Source: Dinoroseobacter sp. (lineage in GTDB: Bacteria > Pseudomonadota > Alphaproteobacteria > Rhodobacterales > Rhodobacteraceae). Taken from it: 64,000 nucleotides of DNA. A program made the translations under genes and the position numbers. The stretch spans positions 124,001-188,000 of the forward strand of contig JAEPNN010000001.1 of the NCBI GenBank assembly GCA_017643385.1, written 5' to 3'. The notes under the pieces were generated by a model. That model did no database searches and was not told where the DNA came from. It worked only from the letters and a program-made list of their open reading frames with translations. Each line of letters starts with the position of its first letter. Positions within the stretch are counted from its first letter, which is position 1. Shown in pieces: positions 54,368 through 63,174 of this stretch.

Positions 54368-54894
54368 TGATTGAGATACCGGCTTGGGTTGATGGCACAT
54401 TGATGCCAGTCGAGAAGTTGGCGGTCCATGAGCGTGGATTGCGCCATATGGCAATCTCAGTTTTTGTGATGCGGGGTGACGACCTGCTGATCCAGCGTCG
54501 AGCCTTGTCAAAGTATCATACCCCTGGACTATGGGCGAATACCTGCTGCACCCATCCAAATTGGGGGGAACCAGCCTTACATTGTGCTGAACGTCGCCTT
54601 GACGAAGAACTGGGCATCAAAGGGCTGACACTGATCCATCGCGATCGGCTGGAATACCGCGCTGATGTCGGGTCCGATTTGATTGAACACGAGGTGGTGG
54701 ATCTCTTCCTGGCTGATGCGCCCGAAACACTTACGATCGAGCCAAACCCGGAGGAGGTGGCCGAAACCCGCTGGGTGGCATTAGACGCGCTGAACGACGA
54801 GGTTGCACGTAGTCCAGAGGCCTTCACTCCGTGGCTTAGAATCTACCTCGCCGAACATAGCGCTCGTATCTTTGGAGATCGCGTTTACGCTTGA
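54367..54894 (+). CDS. idi: Isopentenyl-diphosphate delta-isomerase, type 1
   Basis: Interconverts IPP and DMAPP, feeding carotenoid and phytyl synthesis. The 175-residue Nudix-like protein has the catalytic Cys in LWANTCCTHPNWGEP and the Nudix/metal region ERRLDEELGIKG. A second Glu lies in PNPEEVAETRWV. It is cotranslated with bchP, matching the idi (orf176) position in Rhodobacter clusters. It converges with bchO with one base between their stops. Confidence 0.95.
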   Translation: MIEIPAWVDGTLMPVEKLAVHERGLRHMAISVFVMRGDDLLIQRRALSKYHTPGLWANTCCTHPNWGEPALHCAERRLDEELGIKGLTLIHRDRLEYRADVGSDLIEHEVVDLFLADAPETLTIEPNPEEVAETRWVALDALNDEVARSPEAFTPWLRIYLAEHSARIFGDRVYA

Positions 54895-54895
54895 T

Positions 54896-55738
54896 CTAGA
54901 GAAACGACTTGATTGCCGAAAGCACGCGTGCGGGGTCTTCTTCATGCGCAAGGTGGCCGACCCCGTCCAGCATCTCGACGCTTGCGTTACGCATGCGGTG
55001 TGCGACCTTTGATGCCACGCTGGGCGGGACTGCGGTATCTTTCTCGCCGGTTAGAAAAAGCGTTTCACAGGTTAGCGCTTCGAGATCATTCAACAGCATA
55101 TCAAGGGACCAGCGTGCCATCATGTTAAGTGTGCCCGCAACGTGAGTGCGATCGCGCATCAACCGGGCGTAGTACGTGTGGGCCTCGTCCGTAAGAAGCG
55201 AACCAGTCGCTTCGATCACCTGTCGTGATCGTTCCGGGGTCGCGCCAAGGGTCAGCAGGTTTGCCGACAGCGGGCTGATCGCCAGAAAACGGGCCATTGC
55301 TGGAAACAACCACCCCGCGATGCCTTGAAAGTGATCGAGTGCGGGATTGATCCCAATGAGTTTTCGCATGGGTAAGGTGCGTGACAGGCTTAGGCCAATA
55401 GCTGCCCCCGCAGAATGGCAAAGGATAGCTTCGGGCCGCCAGTTTTGGTCTGATAGCAAGGCCGCAATATCGGCAGACATTTCTTTCAGTCCAGATCGTG
55501 CGCCCCCTGCCGTTCTTGTAAATCCTTGCCCTGGCAGATCAAGTGCAACGACATGATGCGTTTCCGAAAGTTTTGGGATCAGATCGCGCCAGGTGTGTAC
55601 CGAACTGCCAGCCCCCGGCAGAAGCAGCATGGTCGGCCCTGAACCGCTTGTCTGAACGTGCCAGCGATGTGGGGCAAGATCGATCCGCCGGGATAATGAC
55701 GGATGACTCCAGCTGGGAAGATCACGCGTCCAGTCCAT
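54896..55738 (-). CDS. bchO: Alpha/beta-hydrolase BchO
   Basis: A 280-residue alpha/beta-fold hydrolase found in photosynthesis clusters and proposed to assist Mg-chelatase or the bacteriochlorophyll pathway. The exact reaction is not settled. The oxyanion region is LLLPGAGSSVHTW; the nucleophile elbow is ILCHSAGAAIGLSL (HSAGA). The acid is probably in LTGEKDTAVPP and the His in GVGHLAHEEDP. ATG 55738 overlaps the bchD stop by 17 bases. Confidence 0.92.
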   Translation of the reverse strand: MDWTRDLPSWSHPSLSRRIDLAPHRWHVQTSGSGPTMLLLPGAGSSVHTWRDLIPKLSETHHVVALDLPGQGFTRTAGGARSGLKEMSADIAALLSDQNWRPEAILCHSAGAAIGLSLSRTLPMRKLIGINPALDHFQGIAGWLFPAMARFLAISPLSANLLTLGATPERSRQVIEATGSLLTDEAHTYYARLMRDRTHVAGTLNMMARWSLDMLLNDLEALTCETLFLTGEKDTAVPPSVASKVAHRMRNASVEMLDGVGHLAHEEDPARVLSAIKSFL

Positions 55739-57386
55739 CGTGCAACGCCCGTTCAAGAGTTTTGCCCATGGTTACCGCATCGGCGCGCGGAAGGGCCAGG
55801 TAATGTGCGCCAAGATCTTTGGACAGAGCATTGAGCGCGCGTTCAGGACGTGCGCTGGTATCGAGCACCAGCGCAGGTATCCCTTCAGCCCTCAACCACC
55901 GTGCCATGGCAGCTGCGTCTTCACGGGCTGCGGTCCGGTTGGCCTGGCCGTCAAGCGCGATGTTGGCACGCCCATCTGTCAGCAAAGCAACGGTTGGTGA
56001 TAGGCCTTGACCGCGGGCATGTATCGCCAATTCGCCTGCATGACGCAAACCTGCTGCCAGCGGTGTTCCCCCACCACCGGGCAGGGCCGCAAGACGTCGT
56101 TTGGTTTGAACAAGCGAGCGTGTCGGGGGCAACAACAGATCGGCGTCATCACCGCGAAACGCGATCAATGAAACATGATCTCGGTTTGCATAAGCTTGCG
56201 CCAGAAGAACTTCCACGGCGCCCTTGGCTTCGGCCAGGCGCGCCATCGCAGCCGAACCGGACGCATCCACGACAAAGATTAGCAAGCGGTCGCTTTTTTC
56301 TTCGTACCGTTTCAACCGGATGTCTGAAGGGTAGATTGTAACCTGCCCCCGACCCTTGGGACGCAAGCTCTGCCAGGGCGCTGCGGTGCGTAAGGTGGCA
56401 ACCAGGTCGACCCGTGCGCCATTTCCCAGGCGTCCGGGCCGCGAGGGCAGCGGACGCCCGCGTCGGTTGCTGCGCCGCTTTGACCCTTGCCCGGATCCAC
56501 GGGCCGATCGAAGTTGTGTGGACCTTCCGTGTTCCAGCAGATCAGGGGGTAAGTGCGGAATGATGGCCTCGACGAGAACCTCTTCAGGCAGGCGCAGCGT
56601 ATCGGTGTCTTGGGATTGCGTCTCGGGTTCTGACGTCTGTTCATCCGGGCCCGGAGGATCGTCAGGCTGTTGCGGCAATACCGTGGCGCGCGGCGCTAGC
56701 ACCAGTCGCGCGGCAGTTTCCAGATCTTCGTCGCAAATGCGATCGCGCCCTTCAAGGGCGGCGTTGGCGCGGGCAGCGCGCAGCGCCAGAAGTGGGGCGC
56801 GCAGGCTATCTATGCCAAGCCGGGCGGCAATTGAAACCAGTGTGTCTGGCGCGCTCTTGGGAGTTTCAACATCTTTCAGCTTGAGATGTGCATCCTTTAC
56901 CCCTTGGTAAGCATAAGGGGTGGCTTCCAGTCGTCCGATTGGGTCAAGCGATACGAAAAAGGCCAGACGGTCTTGCAGCGTAGGTGGCGCGATCTCCCCG
57001 GGCTCAGCCGCTTCGTCCAGCATCACCAGCGTGCCGCGTGTGTCGTCGAGCCAGGCGGCAAGTTCGGCTGCGCGATCTGGGGGGCATCGTTCGGCCATGC
57101 ACAGCATTGGTGTTATGTCTGCCGCAAGACATCCTGCGGTTTCGACAAGGCGTCCTGAGGACAATGTTGCGGTCAGGTCGAGCCCACCGAAAAGAGCTTC
57201 TCGCGACATGGCTGGGTGTATCCGGAACAATGGGGCCTTCAGGCGCCCAAGTGCTTCAAGAAAGGCATCCCGAACAGGTCCGGCACGGGCTCGTACTGTG
57301 ATCCCACCAAGCCCAGAAGGATCGAGTGTCAACAGATCGATCGCGCGCAAGGTATCCCGCCAAGCGCTCTGATCTGCACGGGTCAC
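55722..57386 (-). CDS. bchD: Magnesium chelatase subunit D
   Basis: Partner of BchI in the ATPase motor of Mg-chelatase. The 554-residue protein has a degenerate AAA+ domain (about 1-220), an acidic/proline-rich linker (about 240-300) and an integrin-I-type domain (about 350-554) with the MIDAS motif VVDASGSAAMARL. The GTG start at 57386 overlaps the bchI stop (GTGA). Confidence 0.95.
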   Translation of the reverse strand: MTRADQSAWRDTLRAIDLLTLDPSGLGGITVRARAGPVRDAFLEALGRLKAPLFRIHPAMSREALFGGLDLTATLSSGRLVETAGCLAADITPMLCMAERCPPDRAAELAAWLDDTRGTLVMLDEAAEPGEIAPPTLQDRLAFFVSLDPIGRLEATPYAYQGVKDAHLKLKDVETPKSAPDTLVSIAARLGIDSLRAPLLALRAARANAALEGRDRICDEDLETAARLVLAPRATVLPQQPDDPPGPDEQTSEPETQSQDTDTLRLPEEVLVEAIIPHLPPDLLEHGRSTQLRSARGSGQGSKRRSNRRGRPLPSRPGRLGNGARVDLVATLRTAAPWQSLRPKGRGQVTIYPSDIRLKRYEEKSDRLLIFVVDASGSAAMARLAEAKGAVEVLLAQAYANRDHVSLIAFRGDDADLLLPPTRSLVQTKRRLAALPGGGGTPLAAGLRHAGELAIHARGQGLSPTVALLTDGRANIALDGQANRTAAREDAAAMARWLRAEGIPALVLDTSARPERALNALSKDLGAHYLALPRADAVTMGKTLERALHDGLDA

Positions 57387-58387
57387 CCCAAGACCTCGTC
57401 AACAGCGCGGGTGACGCGTGCGACGGACCCCGCTTCATCCAAAGGATCGCGACGCAAGCGGTGCGACAAAGCAATCGGCGCAACACTGCGCAAATGATCA
57501 CGTGTTACCGCGCTTGCGCCTTCATACGCGGCAAGCGCCCGGCTTGAGCGCAACAAGGTCAGCTCTCCGCGTAAGCCATCGGATCCAAGCGCGACGCAAA
57601 GTTCCGCGCAATCACGCAATATGGGTTTCTTCGTGTCGATTCCGGAAAGGCTTTCGCGCGCTGCGAGAATTTTGTCTCGAATCTCGCCATCCTTTTTGCG
57701 CCACCTGCCAACGTAGCGAGACGGTGACTTCTCGTAGCTGTCCCGGCGCTTGATGACCTCAATTCTGTCTTCTATTTCAGTTGGTGTTCGGACTTCGACC
57801 GAAAGACCAAAGCGGTCAAGCAATTGTGGGCGCAGTTCACCCTCCTCGGGGTTGCCGGACCCAACCAAAACAAATTGCGCAGCGTGCCGTATCGATAGCC
57901 CTTCTCGTTCCACGAGGTTTTCTCCGGACTGGGCAACGTCCAGAAGAAGATCGACGATGTGATCCTCCAGCAGGTTCACCTCGTCGATATACAAATACCC
58001 CCGGTTGGCAGCGGCCAGAAGGCCGGGTTGGAACGCTTTTTCGCCTTGGGTCAGGGCGCGTTCTATGTCCAGCGCACCAGTTACCCGGTCTTCGGTCACG
58101 CCAAGGGGCAGATCAATAACCGGGGTTGGACGCGTCTCGATTTCTTTGCTGTCCAGATTGGCCCAATCGGGGCAGTCTTTTGGGTGCGCTGCATTGACGG
58201 GGCAGCCTTTCACCGCGTCGATTGGTGGCAAGAGCGCGGCCAATGCACGTACGGCCGTACTTTTCCCCGTGCCGCGATCTCCAAAGACCAGCACACCACC
58301 CAGTTTTGGGTCGATGGCGGTGAGGATCATCGCCTGTTTCATGTCGTCCTGACCGACAATGGCAGAGAATGGAAAAGCGTGGGTCAT
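57383..58387 (-). CDS. bchI: Magnesium chelatase subunit I
   Basis: The active AAA+ ATPase of Mg-chelatase. The 334-residue protein starts MTHAFPFSAIVGQDDMKQAM and has Walker A VFGDRGTGKSTAVRAL, Walker B NRGYLYIDEVNLLEDHI, the sensor region LVGSGNPEEGELRPQLLDRF, and the conserved cysteines near CPVNAAHPKDCPDW. ATG 58387 overlaps the crtA stop (ATGA), making crtA-bchI-bchD-bchO one transcript. Confidence 0.97.
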   Translation of the reverse strand: MTHAFPFSAIVGQDDMKQAMILTAIDPKLGGVLVFGDRGTGKSTAVRALAALLPPIDAVKGCPVNAAHPKDCPDWANLDSKEIETRPTPVIDLPLGVTEDRVTGALDIERALTQGEKAFQPGLLAAANRGYLYIDEVNLLEDHIVDLLLDVAQSGENLVEREGLSIRHAAQFVLVGSGNPEEGELRPQLLDRFGLSVEVRTPTEIEDRIEVIKRRDSYEKSPSRYVGRWRKKDGEIRDKILAARESLSGIDTKKPILRDCAELCVALGSDGLRGELTLLRSSRALAAYEGASAVTRDHLRSVAPIALSHRLRRDPLDEAGSVARVTRAVDEVLG

Positions 58388-59091
58388 TCCGATATCAGGC
58401 CCTTCAAAGGACTGCCTCCGTTCCAACTGCCACTTTCACCAAGGATGCGGAACCGGGCATAAAGCTCTTCTTGAAACCAACTGCCGTCGCGGACGGCCTT
58501 GATGGCCTTGGCGTGTGGGCCGTCGGGTGTGCGCGCAAAATCCGCCATCGCCTTGTCGTTGGGCCAGATCGAGAACGTAACCTGCTGGATCAACGGCATT
58601 TCGCCAATTCCAATTTTGAAAGCCACATTGGGATCGGCTCCGATCACCCGGCTGATGTCAGGCACGCGTTGCCAGAACCGCATGAGGATCGACGGTTTGA
58701 TGGTTGCGCGGGTCAAAGCTGCGATCGGACCAACTGGTTCGGATTTTGAGGGTGTGAACGGGCTGACCCCCGACCAGGCCCCCCGCGCAGAAACGGGTGT
58801 CAGGAACACTGTCCAGTTTTCGGATGCGCGGCGGCGATAGCGCTGAAAAATTTTCGCCTCACGCGTCTGGCGCTCTGCGATTTCCATGTCTGGCCAAACA
58901 CATAATATTGCAAAGATATCAATGCTAACCCGTGGCGTGAAGCCCTCTCCGCCACCAGAACCACATAGCTTCCAGAACGACAGGCCGGAAACCCGCGATA
59001 GGGGAATCCTGGCAATCGCCATCATAGCAAGCGCCCATAGCCGAGCGCCGGCAGTGTCGAAGCGATAGAAATTCAGCGTGACGGTCTGAAT
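58384..59091 (-). CDS. crtA: Spheroidene monooxygenase
   Basis: Adds the C2 keto group to spheroidene, giving spheroidenone under oxic conditions. The conserved N-terminus QTVTLNFYRFDTAGARLW is encoded upstream of the first ATG (59025). In that frame, between the in-frame TAG and these residues there is no ATG, GTG or TTG. The codon at the expected Met is ATT (59091-59089), 8 bases after AGAGGA. I therefore take ATT 59091 as the likely start (235 residues). Later motifs include SFWKLCGSGGGEGFTP, ARGAWSGVSPF and GIGEMPLIQQVTFSIWP. An internal ATG start would delete 22 conserved residues. Confidence 0.88.
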   Translation of the reverse strand: MQTVTLNFYRFDTAGARLWALAMMAIARIPLSRVSGLSFWKLCGSGGGEGFTPRVSIDIFAILCVWPDMEIAERQTREAKIFQRYRRRASENWTVFLTPVSARGAWSGVSPFTPSKSEPVGPIAALTRATIKPSILMRFWQRVPDISRVIGADPNVAFKIGIGEMPLIQQVTFSIWPNDKAMADFARTPDGPHAKAIKAVRDGSWFQEELYARFRILGESGSWNGGSPLKGLISE

Positions 59092-59108
59092 GAGACGATT
59101 CCTCTAAG

Positions 59109-59126
59109 TGTCATATTAGTTTGACA
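59109..59126. promoter_or_regulatory. PpsR/CrtJ-type operator near crtA
   Basis: TGTCATATTAGTTTGACA fits TGT-N12-ACA. It lies 17 bases upstream of the putative crtA ATT start and 88 bases upstream of crtI. Confidence 0.78.
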
Positions 59127-59176
59127 TGATACGAGAGATCGGAAAACCCTTATTACAATTGAAAAAAACCAAGGAT

Positions 59177-59194
59177 TGTCAAGTTTGTCTGACA
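59177..59194. promoter_or_regulatory. PpsR/CrtJ-type operator near crtI
   Basis: TGTCAAGTTTGTCTGACA fits TGT-N12-ACA, 20 bases before the crtI ATG. It is 50 bases from the companion box at 59109-59126, so the two may loop cooperatively. PpsR is known to bind paired boxes. Confidence 0.78.
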
Positions 59195-59214
59195 CATGTA
59201 GCGTTGAGGCTATC

Positions 59215-60759
59215 ATGACACGTGACGATCCCATTCTGGCTGGCCTTGCCTCGGACACTCGGCGTCCGAAAGCGGTCGTGATTGGCGCAGGCCTCGGCGG
59301 TCTTGCGGCGGCCATGCGCCTTGGCGCCAAGGGGTACAGGGTCAGCGTGCTTGATCGACTGGACAGTCCGGGGGGGCGCGGTTCCGCGATATGGCAAGGC
59401 GGTCACCGGTTCGATCTGGGCCCAACGATCGTGACGGTTCCCCAGGTTTTTCGGGAGCTTTGGCAGGCTTGTGGCCGCGATTTCGATAGGGATGTCGATC
59501 TGAAGGCCATGGAGCCTTTCTATGAAATTCGCTGGCCTGACGGGTCGGTCTTTACCGCCTCTCAGGATACAGATGCGATGCGGGCCGAAGTTGCGCGCCT
59601 GTCGCCGGGCGATGTCGCAGGCTATGATGCATTTCTGCGTGACAGCGAAGCGCGTTACGAGTTTGGCTTTGAAGATCTGGGCCGCCGTCCGATGCACAAG
59701 CTGGCTGACCTGATCAAGGTGCTCCCGCGCTTTGCGTGGCTGCGGGCTGATCGCTCGGTTGCACGCCACGCGGCGCTCCGGTTTCGCGATCCACGCTTGC
59801 AAATGGCGTTTTCGTTTCACCCGTTATTTATTGGCGGGGACCCCTTTCACGTCACATCCATGTATACGCTCGTCAGTCATCTCGAGAAAGAATTTGGGGT
59901 GCATTACGCGATCGGCGGCGTGGCTGCGATTGCGAAAGCCATGGCGGGCGTGGTCGCTGATCAGGGCGGCACCCTGCGTTATGACGCGGAAGTGGATGAG
60001 ATCCTGATCAGAGACGGTCGCACACGCGGGGTGCGGCTGACGACAGGCGAAATCCTGACGGCCGATGTTGTCGTCTCAAACGCCGATAGCGGGCATACCT
60101 ATGACCGCTTGCTTCGATCGCACAAAAGACGTCGCTGGACCACGTCGCGATTGAAACGTTCACGTTGGTCGATGGGTTTGTTCGTCTGGTACTTTGGCAC
60201 CAAAGGAACACGGGATGCGTGGCCAGAAGTCGGACACCATACGATTCTGAACGGGCCGCGCTACCGTGATCTGGTAAAAGATATCTTCATTAAGGGCTCG
60301 TTGTCCGAAGACATGAGCCTCTATGTGCATCGGCCATCGGTGACCGATCCGACAGTGGCACCCGATGGCGGAGACACATTCTACGCGTTGTCGCCTGTGC
60401 CCCATCTTGGACATAGCAACCCGGTGAATTGGGAGCGCGAAGCCGAACCTTATCGGCGGAAGGTTCAGGCATTTCTTGAGGAACAGTTGCTGCCCGGTCT
60501 TGGCGAACATCTGACAGAATCGCTGGTGTTTACGCCAGAAACGTTCCGCGACAGATATCTGTCGCCTCTGGGCAGCGGCTTCTCAATTGAACCACGCATT
60601 CTGCAAAGCGCCTGGTTCCGTCCGCACAATGTCAGCGAAGAGGTATCGGGGCTCTATCTCGTAGGGGCGGGAACGCATCCGGGCGCAGGTCTGCCGGGCG
60701 TTATCTCCAGTGCCGAAGTGCTGGCCAAACTTGTTCCCGACGCAGCGGTGGTTTCATGA
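59215..60759 (+). CDS. crtI: Phytoene desaturase (neurosporene-forming type)
   Basis: Introduces double bonds into phytoene for carotenoid synthesis. The 514-residue FAD enzyme has the dinucleotide fold VVIGAGLGGLAAAMRLGAKG, RGSAIWQGGHRFDLGPTIV and the C-terminal carotenoid-desaturase signature YLVGAGTHPGAGLPGVISSA. I chose ATG 59215, after a weak GAGG; an in-frame TTG at 59176 crosses the PpsR box. Its stop overlaps the crtB start (ATGA). The product state (neurosporene or lycopene) is inferred from the cluster type. Confidence 0.95.
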   Translation: MTRDDPILAGLASDTRRPKAVVIGAGLGGLAAAMRLGAKGYRVSVLDRLDSPGGRGSAIWQGGHRFDLGPTIVTVPQVFRELWQACGRDFDRDVDLKAMEPFYEIRWPDGSVFTASQDTDAMRAEVARLSPGDVAGYDAFLRDSEARYEFGFEDLGRRPMHKLADLIKVLPRFAWLRADRSVARHAALRFRDPRLQMAFSFHPLFIGGDPFHVTSMYTLVSHLEKEFGVHYAIGGVAAIAKAMAGVVADQGGTLRYDAEVDEILIRDGRTRGVRLTTGEILTADVVVSNADSGHTYDRLLRSHKRRRWTTSRLKRSRWSMGLFVWYFGTKGTRDAWPEVGHHTILNGPRYRDLVKDIFIKGSLSEDMSLYVHRPSVTDPTVAPDGGDTFYALSPVPHLGHSNPVNWEREAEPYRRKVQAFLEEQLLPGLGEHLTESLVFTPETFRDRYLSPLGSGFSIEPRILQSAWFRPHNVSEEVSGLYLVGAGTHPGAGLPGVISSAEVLAKLVPDAAVVS

Positions 60760-61799
60760 TCGACCCCAAGGACCTGGCCCATTGCGAAGCCGCGATCCGT
60801 CACGGATCCTTGTCTTTTCATGCGGCCTCAAGGCTTTTACCGGGCGCAGTCCGTGATCCCGCACTTGCGCTTTACGCCTTCTGCCGTGTGGCGGATGACG
60901 AGGTCGACCTGACACAAGACAAAGCGGCGGCCTTGCAGCGATTACGCGAAAGGTTGGATCTTGCTTATGCGGGACGTCCGGAGAATGCGCCGCCAGACAG
61001 GGCCTTTGCTGCCCTGATCGAGCATTACAACATGCCGCGTGCGCTGCCGGAGGCGTTGTTGGAGGGGCTCGAATGGGACGTGTCCTACCGCCGCTATGCT
61101 ACGCTTAGCGATGTGATTTCTTATTCTGCTCGGGTCGCCAGCTCAGTTGGCGTCATGATGTGCGTGTTGATGGGTGTCAGAGATCGGTCCGCGCTTGCAC
61201 GAGCGTGCGATCTGGGTGTTGCCATGCAACTGACCAACATCGCGCGCGACGTGGGCGAAGACGCGTTGGAAGGACGGTTATACCTTCCGCTGGACTGGTT
61301 GGAGAAATCCGGTCTTTCGCCTGAGGCGTTGATGGAAGACCCACGTCCAAGCAAAGTGGTTCGCTACATGGTGCGCAACCTGCTGATCGAGGCCGAAAGA
61401 CTTTATCGCCGATCAGAGGCCGGTATCGCTGTTTTGCCCCTTAGGTGTCGACCAGGCATATATGCCGCGCGCTACATCTATGCTGGCATCGGGGATCAAC
61501 TTCAGCAAATGGGCTACGATCCCATAACCCGGCGTGCAAGAACCACTAAAGTGCAAAAGCTTGGGATGCTGGGACTGTCGGTGATGCGCAGTGGCGCTTC
61601 TGCTGTGCTTCCTGTCTCTCCAATGATTTATGCCGCACCCTTGCCGGAAGTGGCCTTCCTTATAGATTCTGCTGCAGAAGCTCCAAAGCCTCATTGGAGC
61701 GATGCTGTCACGGCAACGCTGTCCCGGCTGGCGGTCGAAGACCGTACCCGTGTCGCGCAGGCCGTGGAGGCAAAGGGAAAGCACGGGATCGCGCAGTGA
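60756..61799 (+). CDS. crtB: Phytoene synthase
   Basis: Joins two geranylgeranyl diphosphates to phytoene. The 347-residue protein has the first Asp-rich motif FCRVADDEVD and the second, AMQLTNIARDVGEDALEGRL with YLPLDWL. It is coupled to crtI upstream and to tspO downstream by overlapping stop/start codons. Confidence 0.96.
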   Translation: MIDPKDLAHCEAAIRHGSLSFHAASRLLPGAVRDPALALYAFCRVADDEVDLTQDKAAALQRLRERLDLAYAGRPENAPPDRAFAALIEHYNMPRALPEALLEGLEWDVSYRRYATLSDVISYSARVASSVGVMMCVLMGVRDRSALARACDLGVAMQLTNIARDVGEDALEGRLYLPLDWLEKSGLSPEALMEDPRPSKVVRYMVRNLLIEAERLYRRSEAGIAVLPLRCRPGIYAARYIYAGIGDQLQQMGYDPITRRARTTKVQKLGMLGLSVMRSGASAVLPVSPMIYAAPLPEVAFLIDSAAEAPKPHWSDAVTATLSRLAVEDRTRVAQAVEAKGKHGIAQ

Positions 61800-62257
61800 C
61801 ATACATTCTGTTTATGGTTTTTTTGCTGGCTTGCTTTGCAGCTGGTGCCACTGGGGCGTTGTTTCCAACCGGAAGCTGGTATGAGGGCCTGAAGAAACCG
61901 GGATGGACCCCTCCGAACTGGTTGTTTCCAGTGGCTTGGACGACCCTCTATTTCCTAATGGCATTTGCTGCAGCGCGCGTTGCTATGATGCCCGGATCAG
62001 GTCTCGCCTTGGCACTCTGGGCGTTGCAGATCGCGCTGAACACGCTTTGGACACCGGTATTTTTCGGGTTGCGCCGCTTGCGTGCCGGAATGGTGATACT
62101 GTCGCTTTTGTGGGTGTCCGTCGTGGCCTGCACAGTTGCGCTTTGGCAGCTTGATTGGATCGCGGGGCTAATGTTTGTGCCCTATGTTGCATGGGTTTCG
62201 GTTGCAGCAGCACTGAACCTTTCAGTTTTGCGGCTGAATCCCGAAGTTGTGGACTAA
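61796..62257 (+). CDS. tspO: TspO/MBR family tryptophan-rich sensory protein (CrtK)
   Basis: A 153-residue outer-membrane protein of five helices that binds porphyrins and regulates photosynthesis gene expression with oxygen in Rhodobacter (CrtK). It has KKPGWTPPNWLFPVAWTTLY, LNTLWTPVFFGLRRLRAGMV and AWVSVAAALNLSVLRLN. The GTG 61796 start overlaps the crtB stop (GTGA). It converges on crtC with a 4-base overlap at the stops. Confidence 0.95.
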   Translation: MTYILFMVFLLACFAAGATGALFPTGSWYEGLKKPGWTPPNWLFPVAWTTLYFLMAFAAARVAMMPGSGLALALWALQIALNTLWTPVFFGLRRLRAGMVILSLLWVSVVACTVALWQLDWIAGLMFVPYVAWVSVAAALNLSVLRLNPEVVD

Positions 62258-63174
62258 TCCGTGAACCGCCACCCCGCCCTGCGCGGGACGCGGCAGGCCA
62301 GCATAGGCATCAGAAGTGGGCTGCGAAATCTCGTCAGGTCAAGGGCTTCGTGTACGCCGGTGCTGCGCTCGCCGCGGATCTTAGTTTCGACCATAGCGCG
62401 CGTGTAAAACGGCGCGTCGAGCATCGCTTTGACCTGACGGGGTGTGTGACCAGAATCGGCGCGGGTGGTGCGCGCGACCGCCCAGAGACTGCGTGGCAGG
62501 CGTGCTGTTGGAGGCGCATCAACCATTCGGGCATCCCCGTCAGGGGAGAAATCTATCGAAGCCGAAAGGGTGCCGCCATCACGGTGGCGCGCATCATAGA
62601 AGCAAGTTGCGCCGTGCCTTGTAGGATAACGGCCCCAAGTCCAGTCATCGAAATCGGCTTCCAGCGCGCGCGTGCCGAAATTGGCATCGAAATACCCATG
62701 TCCTTTCCAGCGCCAGCCCTTGGCGTCTAAATCCACTGATATGTCTGAAACCGGTGCAAAGGGTCGCCAGATATGCGCCCCATCCGGGGTAAGCGGCAAT
62801 TCCTGATCACTGATCGCTGAAGGGGTCACAGTGATCTTGCCCCTGATCCGGCCAAAGAACGGGGGCCCGCCGCGTTCATCGACCGATATTTCCAGACGAT
62901 CGCCGGTCCAATGCAGGCTGGAAGGACCCACGGTGAAGCGCTCAGGCGACTGACGCAGCGCTGCGCGCCCGCGATCGATCATGGTGAACCGTCCACCGCG
63001 CCCGTAGGTGGCGACATTGATGCAGACATTGTTGTGTGGATCACGCCGTCCGGACCACCGGTACCAAGGCGAAAACACCGAGCCAATGAATGCAATGACC
63101 GAGATTGCACGCTCCCCATCGTCGCTAATCCCGTCGATATACCACCAGGCGTAGCCGTCGGGCGGAACCGTCAG
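62254..63174 (-). CDS. crtC: Hydroxyneurosporene/acyclic carotenoid 1,2-hydratase
   Basis: Adds water across the terminal 1,2 double bond of acyclic carotenoids. Recognisable family stretches are DGYAWWYIDGISDDGERAIS, VIAFIGSVFSPWYRWSGRRD, YFDANFGTRALEADFDDWTW and CFYDARHRDGGTL. The start is unclear. In this frame there is no ATG, GTG or TTG for more than 60 codons upstream. The only candidates near the expected N-terminus are CTG 63174, which overlaps the crtD stop as CTGA, and a GTG at 63078 inside the conserved region. The open frame upstream (to 63474) overlaps crtD. I report the CTG-based extent (306 residues). Confidence 0.87.
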   Translation of the reverse strand: MTVPPDGYAWWYIDGISDDGERAISVIAFIGSVFSPWYRWSGRRDPHNNVCINVATYGRGGRFTMIDRGRAALRQSPERFTVGPSSLHWTGDRLEISVDERGGPPFFGRIRGKITVTPSAISDQELPLTPDGAHIWRPFAPVSDISVDLDAKGWRWKGHGYFDANFGTRALEADFDDWTWGRYPTRHGATCFYDARHRDGGTLSASIDFSPDGDARMVDAPPTARLPRSLWAVARTTRADSGHTPRQVKAMLDAPFYTRAMVETKIRGERSTGVHEALDLTRFRSPLLMPMLACRVPRRAGWRFTD

